Below, piece after piece: positions 1 through 8,400 of a stretch of DNA of 39,109 bases; the stretch's first letter is position 1, and each line of letters opens with the position of its first letter. The position numbers and the translations under genes were made by a program. This DNA is from CAZADH01 sp964483805 (GTDB taxonomy: Bacteria; Muiribacteriota; Ozemobacteria; Ozemobacterales; Ozemobacteraceae), in NCBI GenBank assembly GCA_964483805.1, contig CAZADH010000018.1:1-39109 (forward strand). Direction: 5' to 3'. Under the pieces are notes generated by a model. The model searched no databases, had not been told where the DNA came from, and saw only the letters and a program-made list of their open reading frames with translations.

Positions 1-54
1 GACCTGTGCCGCGAGCCGAGCGGGGGCGCGTGCCCCCGCTCACTGAGATGTTAC
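1..54 (-). repeat. Partial copy of MITE-like element (end only)
   Basis: These 54 bases are identical to the reverse complement of 22690-22743, the left half of the element at 22681-22832. They contain a GC hairpin (AGCGGGGGC / GCCCCCGCT, about 20-41) and end in the terminal-repeat word ACTGAGATGTTAC. The flank after the end (GTCTGACC) is unrelated to the flank of the other copy, which marks the element boundary at position 54. The rest of this copy lies before the window. Confidence 0.75.
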
Positions 55-109
55 GTCTGACCGGTTTGGTGGTGGTATCGCCGTCGTCCATCGCATATAC
101 TGACGAAGT

Positions 110-3007
110 ATGGATTATCGGGATCTCGCGTCCGACAACAAGGGATTGCGGTTGCATGCGCTCGAGCGGGCGATCAAGCTCGGGGCGTCGGCCGAATTGC
201 TGGGTCACCTCGTGGCCCGCGATGGCGTCGAGAGCGACCCGGAGTGTCGCTTGTTGTTGCAGCAGGCGACACGGGTGGTGAAGGCGCGATTGGCCGCACT
301 CGAACCGGCGGTCGCGACGGCCGCGGTGGCCGAGGCCGCGACCACATCGACGTGGTTGGCGCAGTATGAGGCGGCCGATGCCGCCGGTCGCCTGGCGTTG
401 CTTGATGCCCTGGCGCCGCCGCAGATCCGCGAACTGGCGCCGCGGGCTCCCGAGCTGTTCGGCGCCGAGCGGGAACCGGTGGTGGCGGCGCAGTGGGTGC
501 GCCTGTTCGCCCGGCAGTGGCCGGCGACGGCGTTGCCGGTCTTGACCGCGCGTCTCTACGAGGCGTCACTGAGCGTGCGCATTGCCGTGCTGGAAGCGCT
601 GATCCTGTTGGCCCCGTTTACGCTGATGCGCGATCTGCCCCGGCTGCTGACCGATGACGACGCGCGCCTGCGTGCACTGGCCGTGACCGGGTTGGCGGCG
701 ATCGACATCGATGAAGCGCTCAAGCATGTCGAGCGGTTGCTGCTGTGCGATGATCGCGATCGGCGTTCAGCGGCCATCGGCAGTTGCATGGGGCTCGATT
801 TCTCCCGCTTGAAACCGGTGTTGTTCAAGTTCTTTGCGGTCGAGAACGACCCGCAGTTGCTGGCGCGTGCCGGGTTGCTCGTGGCGATCAATCCTGATCC
901 CGAGGTGCCGTTCCGTCTCTGGGAACTGGCCGAGAATGCGCATGGCGACAAGGCGATGCGCCTGAAGGCGATCATGCAGGATGCGTGTCGCTGCATCGAC
1001 AACGCCGGGGTGCTCGGCGATGGTTTCCCGCAGTATCTCGAACGCTTGAAGAACTGGATCCTGCAACGGGCCACGACCCGTTTTGTCACTGATTGTATTG
1101 CTCAGCTCGGTGACGATGACACCGCTGCTGACGAAGCGCTGGCCGATGCCATCCGCCGCAGTATGCAGCAAGACCACGTGCGCGCCGCGTTCGTCGAGGC
1201 GCTGCAGTGGCCGCTGACGGCGGCAGTGCGACAACGCGTCACCGATCTGCTGGCGGCGCCCCCGCCGGCACCGATTGCTCCAGCCACGCTGGCGCCCGTT
1301 AACCTGCCCGCGCCACCGCGCCGCCGTCGCGTCGACGCCGCCCCGCGTCCCGGGAGTCCGCCCGCACGGGATATGCGCAGTGCAACGGGGCCGCCGGCCG
1401 CACCGCCGGCGGAGGGCGATGCGCGACCGTTGCCCGGCACCGGGGCACTACGCGCGGCGGGCGAACCCCGGATGCCGGCCGACACGCCTTCGGCAACGCA
1501 GGGCAGTATCCCGTTGCCACCGGCAGCAACCGGAGCCGCAGATGAACCCCCGGCGCGTCGACGGTCCGATGTCGCAGCGCCGGTGTGCGACCGGGTGGCG
1601 GCGGTGACGGCCGAGGTCGACGCGGAGTTGGCGGCTGACGCGGGAGGCGACGACGCGGCGGACGATGGCGCGTCAGGGCCTTTGCCGACTGCGGTTCCCG
1701 GTGATGGAAACGCCGATGCCCCGGGGGCAACCCGGCCGGTGGCGTCGTTCGTGCCGGGTGGCGAGCGGTGGATCCGGCGCCTGGCCGATCTGCAGCCGGC
1801 CGACCGCGACCGCGCGACGCCGGAACTCGCCGGACTGGTGGGCGACCCTTCGGCCCCGGCAACGGTGCGGGCCACCGCGTTTCGCGCGGCTGTCCGCCTC
1901 GAGGTGCCCGGCTTTGTCGAGCCGGCCCGTGGGGCGGTCACGCAAAGCGATGTCGCGCTCGGGGTGGCGGCGCTCGAGTATCTGGCGCGCTACGATGCAA
2001 TACATTATATTGACTATCTCGCCCGTTTTCTGCAGGCGTTCGGCACCCGGTTGCCACCCATGGCGCTGCGCGTGCTGCGTCTTGCCGATCCCGTCGCGGC
2101 GCTCGAGCTATTGGCGGGTTGGCTGCACGGCAACGACCCGAAGCGACGCAGCCTGGCGCTGGCGGCGTTTGTCCACTTCGACTTTCCGCTCGTGCGCGAC
2201 GCCCTGGTTGAGTTTCTCGCGCGGGCCCCGTCCGACCATGCTCTGGCGACCGGGTTGTGCCTGTTTCAGGCGAATCCCGACCCCGAGAACCTCTATCTGC
2301 TCTACCGGCTCGAGTTGGCGGTGCGCCCGGCGCAGGCGGCGACGGTGCGTGGGGTGCGGCAGGCGATGGGGGAAGCGCTGGTGGCGCTCGGTCAGTTGAC
2401 CGTCGGCCAGTTGCTGCAGGTCGACGGTGCGTGCGAACGGCGTCTGGCTGCGGAACAGAAGAGAACAAGTGCGCCGACAGTGCAACCGGCGGTGCGGGTC
2501 GACGCGGTGCCGCTGCGGGGCACCGGGGCATCACGCCCAGCGCGTGCGAGCGGCCCGCCTTCGCCGCCGCGTGACGGTGCCCGCGACAACACCGGTCCCG
2601 ATCTGCCGCCCCGCCGTCCCGAGGCACCCGCAGTGCCGCCGGCCGACAGCGACGGGCCGGATCTGCCACCCCGCCGACCGGACACACCGCGGTCGGCCGC
2701 GGGGGGCGGCCGGGATCGAACACCGGAGCGCGATCCAGCGCCGCAGGCCGGTGAGCGTCGTGGCCGCCGATCCGGCAGCGAGTTTGACCCATTGGCGGTG
2801 ACGCCCGAACCCGAGGCGGAGGCGTCGGGCAACCCGGTTGATCAGGTTCGGCACGCGTGGCAGCACGAGAGGGCGAAGGTGATTGCCCTGCTTGTCTTGC
2901 TGGCCCTCGCCATGCTGTTCTTCCGGTATGTCGTATTTGCCGAACCGGGGAGCGGTGCTGACCCGGGCGGGGTGGGGGCCTATTCGCAAACGAGGAGCGC
3001 GCCATGA
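110..3007 (+). CDS. HEAT-repeat protein with C-terminal membrane anchor
   Basis: A 965-residue protein. Residues about 15-390 form helical HEAT-like repeats (for example RLRALAVTGLAAIDIDEA), and about 560-790 form a second HEAT block. A Pro/Ala/Arg-rich linker (about 390-560) separates them. A second low-complexity stretch (about 800-920) carries the word GPDLPPRRP twice. One hydrophobic segment at about 924-945 (VIALLVLLALAMLFF) near the C-terminus suggests a tail-anchored protein with the HEAT part in the cytoplasm. The HEAT fold is a protein-interaction scaffold, and no catalytic motif is visible. It overlaps the STAS gene by 4 bases (ATGA), so the two are translationally coupled and probably act together in a partner-switch type pathway (inference). 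The ATG at 110 has only a weak Shine-Dalgarno, and an ACGAAGTAT word abuts it. Confidence 0.8.
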   Translation: MDYRDLASDNKGLRLHALERAIKLGASAELLGHLVARDGVESDPECRLLLQQATRVVKARLAALEPAVATAAVAEAATTSTWLAQYEAADAAGRLALLDALAPPQIRELAPRAPELFGAEREPVVAAQWVRLFARQWPATALPVLTARLYEASLSVRIAVLEALILLAPFTLMRDLPRLLTDDDARLRALAVTGLAAIDIDEALKHVERLLLCDDRDRRSAAIGSCMGLDFSRLKPVLFKFFAVENDPQLLARAGLLVAINPDPEVPFRLWELAENAHGDKAMRLKAIMQDACRCIDNAGVLGDGFPQYLERLKNWILQRATTRFVTDCIAQLGDDDTAADEALADAIRRSMQQDHVRAAFVEALQWPLTAAVRQRVTDLLAAPPPAPIAPATLAPVNLPAPPRRRRVDAAPRPGSPPARDMRSATGPPAAPPAEGDARPLPGTGALRAAGEPRMPADTPSATQGSIPLPPAATGAADEPPARRRSDVAAPVCDRVAAVTAEVDAELAADAGGDDAADDGASGPLPTAVPGDGNADAPGATRPVASFVPGGERWIRRLADLQPADRDRATPELAGLVGDPSAPATVRATAFRAAVRLEVPGFVEPARGAVTQSDVALGVAALEYLARYDAIHYIDYLARFLQAFGTRLPPMALRVLRLADPVAALELLAGWLHGNDPKRRSLALAAFVHFDFPLVRDALVEFLARAPSDHALATGLCLFQANPDPENLYLLYRLELAVRPAQAATVRGVRQAMGEALVALGQLTVGQLLQVDGACERRLAAEQKRTSAPTVQPAVRVDAVPLRGTGASRPARASGPPSPPRDGARDNTGPDLPPRRPEAPAVPPADSDGPDLPPRRPDTPRSAAGGGRDRTPERDPAPQAGERRGRRSGSEFDPLAVTPEPEAEASGNPVDQVRHAWQHERAKVIALLVLLALAMLFFRYVVFAEPGSGADPGGVGAYSQTRSAP

Positions 3008-3354
3008 ACACGGGGCAAATCAAGACGCAGGAACAGAACGGCGTGGTGGTTTTTGTTGTCGCCGGTTACTTCGAGGGCAATGCCGGAAAACAACTGAAGG
3101 CCTTTGTCGACGAACGGGTGCGGAGCGGCAAACTGCGCTTCGTTCTCGATCTGAGTGAGTGCAAGGTCATCAATAGCCTGGGGGTTGCCGCGGTGCTCGA
3201 GGTGTCGGTCAAGGTGACCGACGACCACCGTGGTCGGCTCGTCCTCACGGGTCTCGATGTCACGAAGACCTCGGTGTTTTCGTTGGCCGGCATCATCCCG
3301 TATCTGCAAGTCGCCAAGAACCTGGCAGAGGCAGTGCGCCTGGCCGCAGCATAG
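3004..3354 (+). CDS. STAS-domain anti-sigma-factor antagonist-like protein
   Basis: A 116-residue single STAS domain (SpoIIAA/RsbV fold). After the beta strand VVFVVAGYF comes the LDLSECKVINSLGVAAVLE stretch. Ser58, in INSLG, sits where RsbV/SpoIIAA proteins carry the serine that the partner kinase phosphorylates. Proteins of this family switch between binding an anti-sigma kinase (unphosphorylated) and being released (phosphorylated). The gene starts inside the end of the HEAT gene (ATGA overlap), and a strong hairpin follows the stop. No dedicated kinase is adjacent. The RsbW-like domain encoded at 11759-14104 is a possible partner (inference). Confidence 0.85.
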   Translation: MNTGQIKTQEQNGVVVFVVAGYFEGNAGKQLKAFVDERVRSGKLRFVLDLSECKVINSLGVAAVLEVSVKVTDDHRGRLVLTGLDVTKTSVFSLAGIIPYLQVAKNLAEAVRLAAA

Positions 3355-3379
3355 AATACAACGTATTGCTAAAAAACAA

Positions 3380-3406
3380 CGGGGGCGCGCCGTCGGCGCG
3401 CCCCCG
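3380..3406. terminator. Bidirectional terminator between convergent genes
   Basis: A perfect GC stem (12 bp, CGGGGGCGCGCC / GGCGCGCCCCCG, loop GTC) lies between the convergent STAS and repressor genes. Read on the minus strand it is followed by GTTGTTTTTTAG, a good intrinsic terminator tail. The plus-strand tail is T-poor, so termination should be stronger for the minus-strand gene. Confidence 0.8.
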
Positions 3407-3418
3407 TGTTCGTGTCGA

Positions 3419-4147
3419 TCAGCGGCGTTTGCGCGGGCGCTCGAAACCGGTGGCGCTGCGGAAACTGCTGACATAAACGCCCAGGATGCAAATGCGGTCC
3501 GGGGCGATGAGGTTGACCGGATAACCCGCTTTCAATGCCGAGATCGATACCGACCCGCTCGGGTCGCGGTCGGGAATGCGAATGGCGCAGACGGGCCAGT
3601 CACAGACGCAGACCAGGCTCATTTTGCCCCACTGTTCATCGCGTTCGGGCGCGCGGAAGAAGGCGACGTCGCCCGGTTTCAGTTCGGGGAACATGGCATC
3701 GTCGCCGACGATGACGCCGAAATCGGCGTTGAGGTCGACCGGACACTCGTGCGCGGACAACGTCGGGCCGGTGAGTTGCAGGCTCGGGGCCCGTCCGCTC
3801 TTGGGGGCGCACTTGTTCTTGAACATGGCATGACGCGGTTCCCGGTAGATGGGCGGCAGGGCCGGGCCGGCCTTGCCGCCGGCTGCCTTGCGCAGCCGCG
3901 TGGTGATCAACGACCACAGCCCGGGTGCGTTTTTGCGGTCTCGGTGGGCGGTCAGCCACAGGTCGAGACGGGTGTCGTCATCGAGACCCATGGCCCGGGC
4001 CAGACGGTCGACGGCATCGTCCCCCGGAACGGTGCGCTCGGCGAGCGCGAGCGAGATGACCTGCTGGCTGACGCCGCTTTCGCGCGCCAATCGGACCTGC
4101 GAATAGTCGAGTTGCTCCATCAATTTGCGTAGACGAGCAGAAAACAT
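3419..4147 (-). CDS. XRE-family repressor with peptidase-dead S24-like domain
   Basis: A 242-residue protein. Residues 1-62 form a Cro/CI-type helix-turn-helix (SQVRLARESGVSQQVISLAL), and residues about 140-232 match the LexA/CI C-terminal (S24) fold. In cleavable repressors the catalytic Ser lies in GDSM. Here the motif is GDDAM with Ala151 at that place, followed by the typical ELKPGD turn. The general-base Lys is not evident either, the matching region reading CAIRIP. Self-cleavage is therefore unlikely, and the fold probably serves dimerisation only (inference). I chose the start at 4147 because GGGGGAAAG lies just upstream. An upstream in-frame ATG at 4333 would add 62 residues of poor sequence across the control region. 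It is divergent from the HTH gene at 4633. Confidence 0.85.
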   Translation of the reverse strand: MFSARLRKLMEQLDYSQVRLARESGVSQQVISLALAERTVPGDDAVDRLARAMGLDDDTRLDLWLTAHRDRKNAPGLWSLITTRLRKAAGGKAGPALPPIYREPRHAMFKNKCAPKSGRAPSLQLTGPTLSAHECPVDLNADFGVIVGDDAMFPELKPGDVAFFRAPERDEQWGKMSLVCVCDWPVCAIRIPDRDPSGSVSISALKAGYPVNLIAPDRICILGVYVSSFRSATGFERPRKRR

Positions 4148-4179
4148 GGCTGTTTCTTTCCCCCCGTTTTGAGTTAGGT

Positions 4180-4199
4180 GAATACCCCAGGAATACCCC
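4180..4199. promoter_or_regulatory. Tandem 9-bp direct repeat, candidate autoregulatory operator
   Basis: GAATACCCC occurs twice with an 11-bp period, one helical turn. It lies about 33-52 bases upstream of the repressor start codon, between the likely minus-strand promoter and the Shine-Dalgarno. The spacing would place two regulator subunits on one face of the DNA. Confidence 0.45.
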
Positions 4200-4564
4200 G
4201 ACGAAGATTTTACAACAATGTCACAAGATCGGCGAGCAATTCCTATTAGTATTTCATCGCGTCGCCTGCAGGCCGATGGACAGACGATTTGCGCCGCGCA
4301 CCGGTCTCGAAATATTCCGATCGACGACACCATCCTGGTGACCGCGACGGGCCCCCGCGTCGAACCGTCGATCCGGACGAGACAGGAGCAAGACGATCGT
4401 GGTCATCCTGCCCGATTCGGGAGAACGGTATCTCAGCACTGCCTTGTTGGCAGCGGAGTGAACTGCTGGCGCGTGTGTCGCACCATGACGGCGTCTGGAA
4501 GAGATGCAATCGCCAATTGCCGCGAATTTCTGCGCAATTCGGTGAGATTTTACAAGTTTAGACG

Positions 4565-4594
4565 TTGCATTGACCGCCCCGATTTTGCTACGCT
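4565..4594 (+). promoter_or_regulatory. Sigma70-like promoter for the small HTH gene
   Basis: TTGCAT at 4565-4570 and TACGCT at 4589-4594 are 18 bp apart. They lie 38 bases upstream of the ATG at 4633, which has GGGGAG at 4616-4621 as ribosome-binding site. Confidence 0.45.
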
Positions 4595-4632
4595 GAGGTC
4601 CGGCCCGAATCAACTGGGGAGCGACTCATACG

Positions 4633-4905
4633 ATGGCCGAGCTCATGCGCCTTGCCGAAGTAATCGCCTTTCTCGATGTGACGCGGCAGACCGTCTACAA
4701 CTACGTGGCCCGCGGGCTTTTGCATCCGGTGCGCCCGTTCGGCAAGGGTCCAGGAAAACAAGTGTTGTTCCATCGCGACGAGGTCGAGCGTTTCAAATTG
4801 CCCACTCGGGGGCGTCGCCCGACGGCGGATGCGTGTGCGGGTGGCGGGTTGGCGGTCACTGACCACCGGCCCGGCGTGCGTTCACGCAGAAGCTCGCGAA
4901 GATAA
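4633..4905 (+). CDS. Small excisionase/MerR-type helix-turn-helix protein
   Basis: A 90-residue protein. Residues 4-58 match the winged HTH of the excisionase/MerR-like (HTH_17) group: MRLAEVIAFLDVTRQTVYNY, then a wing region GPGKQVLFHRDEVERFKLP. The helix 'LDVTRQTVYNYVARGLL' is the recognition segment. The C-terminal 30 residues are Arg/Gly-rich and probably disordered. Such proteins bind DNA as regulators or recombination directionality factors. No integrase is near, so a regulatory role is more likely. It has its own promoter and ribosome-binding site and is followed by a terminator, so it is a single-gene unit facing away from the S24-type repressor. Confidence 0.75.
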   Translation: MAELMRLAEVIAFLDVTRQTVYNYVARGLLHPVRPFGKGPGKQVLFHRDEVERFKLPTRGRRPTADACAGGGLAVTDHRPGVRSRRSSRR

Positions 4906-4990
4906 GCGTTCGTGTCGGTGGGTTGACCGCGCCGAGACCATTTCCCCCCCCCACCACCCGGTTCCGGTGCGACACTCTCCGACCGCACGG

Positions 4991-5034
4991 CACCCACTGG
5001 CCGGCTCGCGCCGTCTGGTGGGTGTTTTGTTTTC
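4991..5034 (+). terminator. Intrinsic terminator after the HTH gene
   Basis: CACCCAC at 4991-4997 pairs with GTGGGTG at 5018-5024, followed directly by TTTTGTTTTC. Confidence 0.6.
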
Positions 5035-5141
5035 TTGGGGTTGCGGCGGTGAAGCCGCGTCATACAAATGAATACTGTAGACACCCTGACCTCGCGTGAT
5101 CAGCAGGTCGGCGCGCATGCGCCGCGGGTGCGTGATCCTGC

Positions 5142-5171
5142 TTGCGGTCGCGACCGATCCATCGCTAGAAT
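5142..5171 (+). promoter_or_regulatory. Promoter upstream of the LplT-PlsC-Aas gene
   Basis: TTGCGG (5142-5147) and TAGAAT (5166-5171) with an 18-bp spacer. A transcript from here would carry the tandem cloverleaf repeats in a leader of about 260 bases before the start codon at 5438. Confidence 0.45.
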
Positions 5172-5210
5172 GAAACCCGCTTAGGGGCGCGGCGCGATTC
5201 GAACCAGGCC

Positions 5211-5369
5211 GCCCGCCAGGGATGGCGCAGTGGGCGTTTGCTGCCATGGATGGCAGCGCGAAACGTCAGTTTCGGGCAGTGCAAACGACCCGCCCGCCAG
5301 GGATGGCGCAGTGGGCGTTTGCTGCCATGGATGGCGGTCCCAAACGGAGTCCGGGACAGGCAAACGCCC
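5211..5369 (+). repeat. Two tandem cloverleaf-type palindromic repeats
   Basis: Two copies with an 81-bp period. The first 46 bases of each (from CGCCCGCCAG) are identical. Each folds into an outer stem GGGCGTTTGC / GCAAACGMCC (5232-5241 with 5281-5290; 5313-5322 with 5360-5369). Within it are two small hairpins, one of the GCYGCCATGGATGGC type and one around GAAAC-GTCA-GTTTC; the latter is diverged in the second copy. Related copies lie at 17946-18060 and 27551-27620. This repeat can be read in frame with the downstream gene from an ATG at 5222, but that start has no Shine-Dalgarno. Confidence 0.8.
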
Positions 5370-5437
5370 CCGCGAGGTGGCCCGCTTGCCGCGGCGGCAG
5401 CGGTGCATGGTGGATCCTTATGAAGGTGGTGAGTGAC

Positions 5438-8400
5438 ATGTCGACCGCATCTGAACGGTCACCCGACGTTGCCTCGGCGGTGAACCCTGCTGTGTCAGCT
5501 CAGGTCGGTCGCACGGCGCCGTGGGCGCCGACCGCCCCCGTCGTTCGCGGCGGATCGCTGGCCGGTTTGCTGGTGGCGCAGTTTTTCGGCGCCTTCAACG
5601 ACAACGCCTGGAATATGATGGTGGCCCTGCTGGCGATTCGCGGGCTGCCCAAGTTGACCGACGTGGCCGCGTTCGAAGCCCTGGCACAAAAAGAGACGAC
5701 CTGGGCGTTCGTGATATTCACGTTGCCGTTCGTCTTTGTGTCGTTGCCCGCAGGATTGCTGGCCGACCGGGTCAGCAAGCGGACGCTGATCGTCGGGTTG
5801 AAACTGCTCGAAGTCGTGTTCATGGCAGCCGCCACCATTACGTTGTATTACACGCCTGCCGGCGGCGCCGCGGCGCTGGTCATCCTCGCGCTCATGGGTG
5901 TCCAGGCGGCCCTGTTCAGTCCGGCGAAATACGGCATCATCCCCGAAATCGTCCCGCACGAACGGTTGTCGGCCGGCAACGGCCTGCTCGAGATGTGTTC
6001 GTTCATCGCCATCATCGGCGGCACCGCCACCGGCGGCCTGTTGCTCGACAAAGCGAGCGCGCCATGGCAGGCGGGCCTGGTGCTGCTGGCCTTCTCGCTG
6101 TTCGGCTTCTTCGCGTCGTTTTTTGTGCCGGTGGTGCCGGCCGCCCGCAGCGACGGCGGGATGACCGAAACCATCACCACCGCCTGGGCGACGATTCGCG
6201 CCGATCGGGTGCTCTACCTCGCGGTGTTGGGCGAGGTGTTCTATTGGTTCATTGCCAGTCTGCTGGGCCAGGATGTACTGGTCTACACCAAGGGACTGAC
6301 CCAGGGTTGGGCCGACTCCGACACGTATTCGGGCATGCCGCTGGCAACCTTCGGCATCGGCGTCGGCTTCGGCAGCGTTATCGCCGGTCGCATCTCGAAG
6401 ACCAAGGTCGAATACGGCCTCATTCCGCTCGGTTGTCTGGGCATCGCCTTGATCACCCTGCTGATGGGCGCTGGTGCACCCGGTTACGCTTGGACCCTCA
6501 TCGGCATTGCGTTGATGGGATTGGCCAGTGGCGCGGTCGTGGTGCCGTTGAATGCGATTCTGCAGTGGCGCTCTCCGGCCGACCGCCGCGGTGGGGTCAT
6601 CGCCCTGGCCAACGTCTTCATCTTCATCGGGGTCCTGTTCGGTTCGCTCGGCACCCAGGCGCTCTCGAGCCTGGGGTTGACCGCACGCCAGATCCTGGTG
6701 GCGGCCTCGTTGTTCACAGTGTCCGGAACTGTATGGGCGATGTATTTACTTCCCGACTTTCTCGTGCGCCTGGTCATGGTGTTGATGACCCATACGTTCT
6801 ACCGACTGAAGGTGATCGACGATCACCACGTGCCACGCGAGGGTGGGGCGTTGATTGCGCCGAACCACGTGTCGTTCATCGACGGGTTTCTCATCATCTC
6901 GAGCATCGATCGGCCGGTGCGGTTCATCGTCGACCAGAAGTACTACGACCACTGGCTGCTGTGGCCGCTGATGCGGGCAATGCAGGTGATTCCGGTGGCG
7001 GCCTCCGGCGGCATGAAGGTCGTGCTCAAGGCTCTGCGCGATGCCGGTAAATACCTCGATGATGGCGAACTGGTGTGCATCTTTGCCGAAGGGCAGGTGA
7101 CGCGCATTGGCATGCTGTTGCCGTTCCGACGGGGGCTCGAGCGCATCGTCAAGGGCCGCAACGTGCCGATTATCCCGGTTTATCTCGATCGCGTTTGGGG
7201 CAGTGTCTTCAGCCGGTATCGTGGGCGGTTCATCACCAAGTTGCCTGAGCGGTTCCCTTACCCGATCACCGTGTTGTTCGGCAAGCCCCTGCCGTCGAGC
7301 ACGCCGATTGCCGAGGTGCGCCACGCCGTGCAGGATCTGGGCGCGACGGCATGGAACCTGCGCAAGGACGAGCGCAAACCGCTGCACCGGCGTTTCATCA
7401 GCACCGTGCGGCGCCGCCCCTGGCGCTTCTGCATCGGTGATGCCACGAAACCCCACGTCTCGCGTCTGGCGGCGCTGACCGGGGCGGTGGCCGTTGCGCG
7501 CGCCCTGCGCGAGCAGTGGGCCGGGCAGACGCACGTCGGCATCATGTTGCCGTCGACGGTGGCAGGGGTCGTTTTCAACCTCGCTGCGACAATCGCCGGC
7601 AAGGTGGTGGTGAATCTCAACTTCACCACGGGTGCGGCCGGAATGACCTCGATGGTGCGGCAGGCCGGTCTCAAAACCGTGGTGACCAGCCGGGCCTTTG
7701 TCGAGAAGGCCAAACTCGAGCTGCCGGAGGGCGCGACGCCGATCTGGGCCGAAGAGGTTGGGGCCGGCATTGGCGCCGGGGCGCGGTTGTGGGCTGCGGT
7801 GTTGGCGCTGTTCGCGCCGATCACCTGGCTCGAGGCGGCGTGTGGCGCCACCCGGAGCGCCCATTACGACGACATCGCCACGATCATCTTCAGTTCGGGC
7901 AGCACCGGCGAGCCGAAGGGGGTCATGCTGTCGCACTACAACGTCGACAGCAATATCGAGGGTGTTGCTCAAGTATTGCATATCGAGCCGGACGATCGGA
8001 TGCTCGGGATCTTGCCGTTGTTCCATTCGTTCGGGACGATGTCGACCTGGTACTCGTTGATCTACGGCATGGGCGTGTTCTTCCACCCAAATCCGCTCGA
8101 TGCCGTGGCGATCGGCGATATCGTCGAACAGCAGGACATCACCTTCCTGATTGCCACCCCGACGTTCCTGCAGATCTACATGCGGCGATGCGGTCCCGAT
8201 CAGTTGGGCTCGTTGCGCATCGTCATCACCGGCGCCGAAAAACTGAGCGAGCGCCTGGCGTTGGCCTTTGCCGACAAGTTCGGCATCAAGCCGGTCGAGG
8301 GGTATGGCGCCACCGAGTGCGCGCCGGTCATTGCGTTGTCGACCTTCGACCATCGCGAACACGGGATCTTCCAGGCCGGCTCGCGGCGCGGCTTTGTCGG

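Larger units (their letters stand above)
4148..4632. promoter_or_regulatory. Divergent control region between two regulators
   Basis: About 485 bases without a convincing gene. It holds the direct repeat GAATACCCC at 4180-4188 and 4191-4199 (11-bp step). The 10-mer GATTTTACAA is present at both ends, 4206-4215 and 4546-4555. An inverted repeat CGAATT(N7)AATTCG lies at 4523-4541. The plus-strand promoter is annotated separately. Paired words on both sides of a divergent repressor region suggest operators for the XRE protein (inference). Confidence 0.5.

Noticed and set aside
4218..4862. 214-codon plus-strand frame in the divergent control region
   Set aside because: No ribosome-binding site. 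It overlaps the better-supported HTH gene and its promoter, and its composition is like noncoding sequence.
5211..5369. CRISPR array
   Set aside because: Only two repeats with long imperfect palindromes and no unique spacers; no cas genes.
5222..5437. 72-codon N-terminal extension of the aas fusion through the tandem repeats
   Set aside because: The frame is open, but ATG 5222 has no Shine-Dalgarno and the extension is repeat-encoded. ATG 5438 has a good site and fits LplT.
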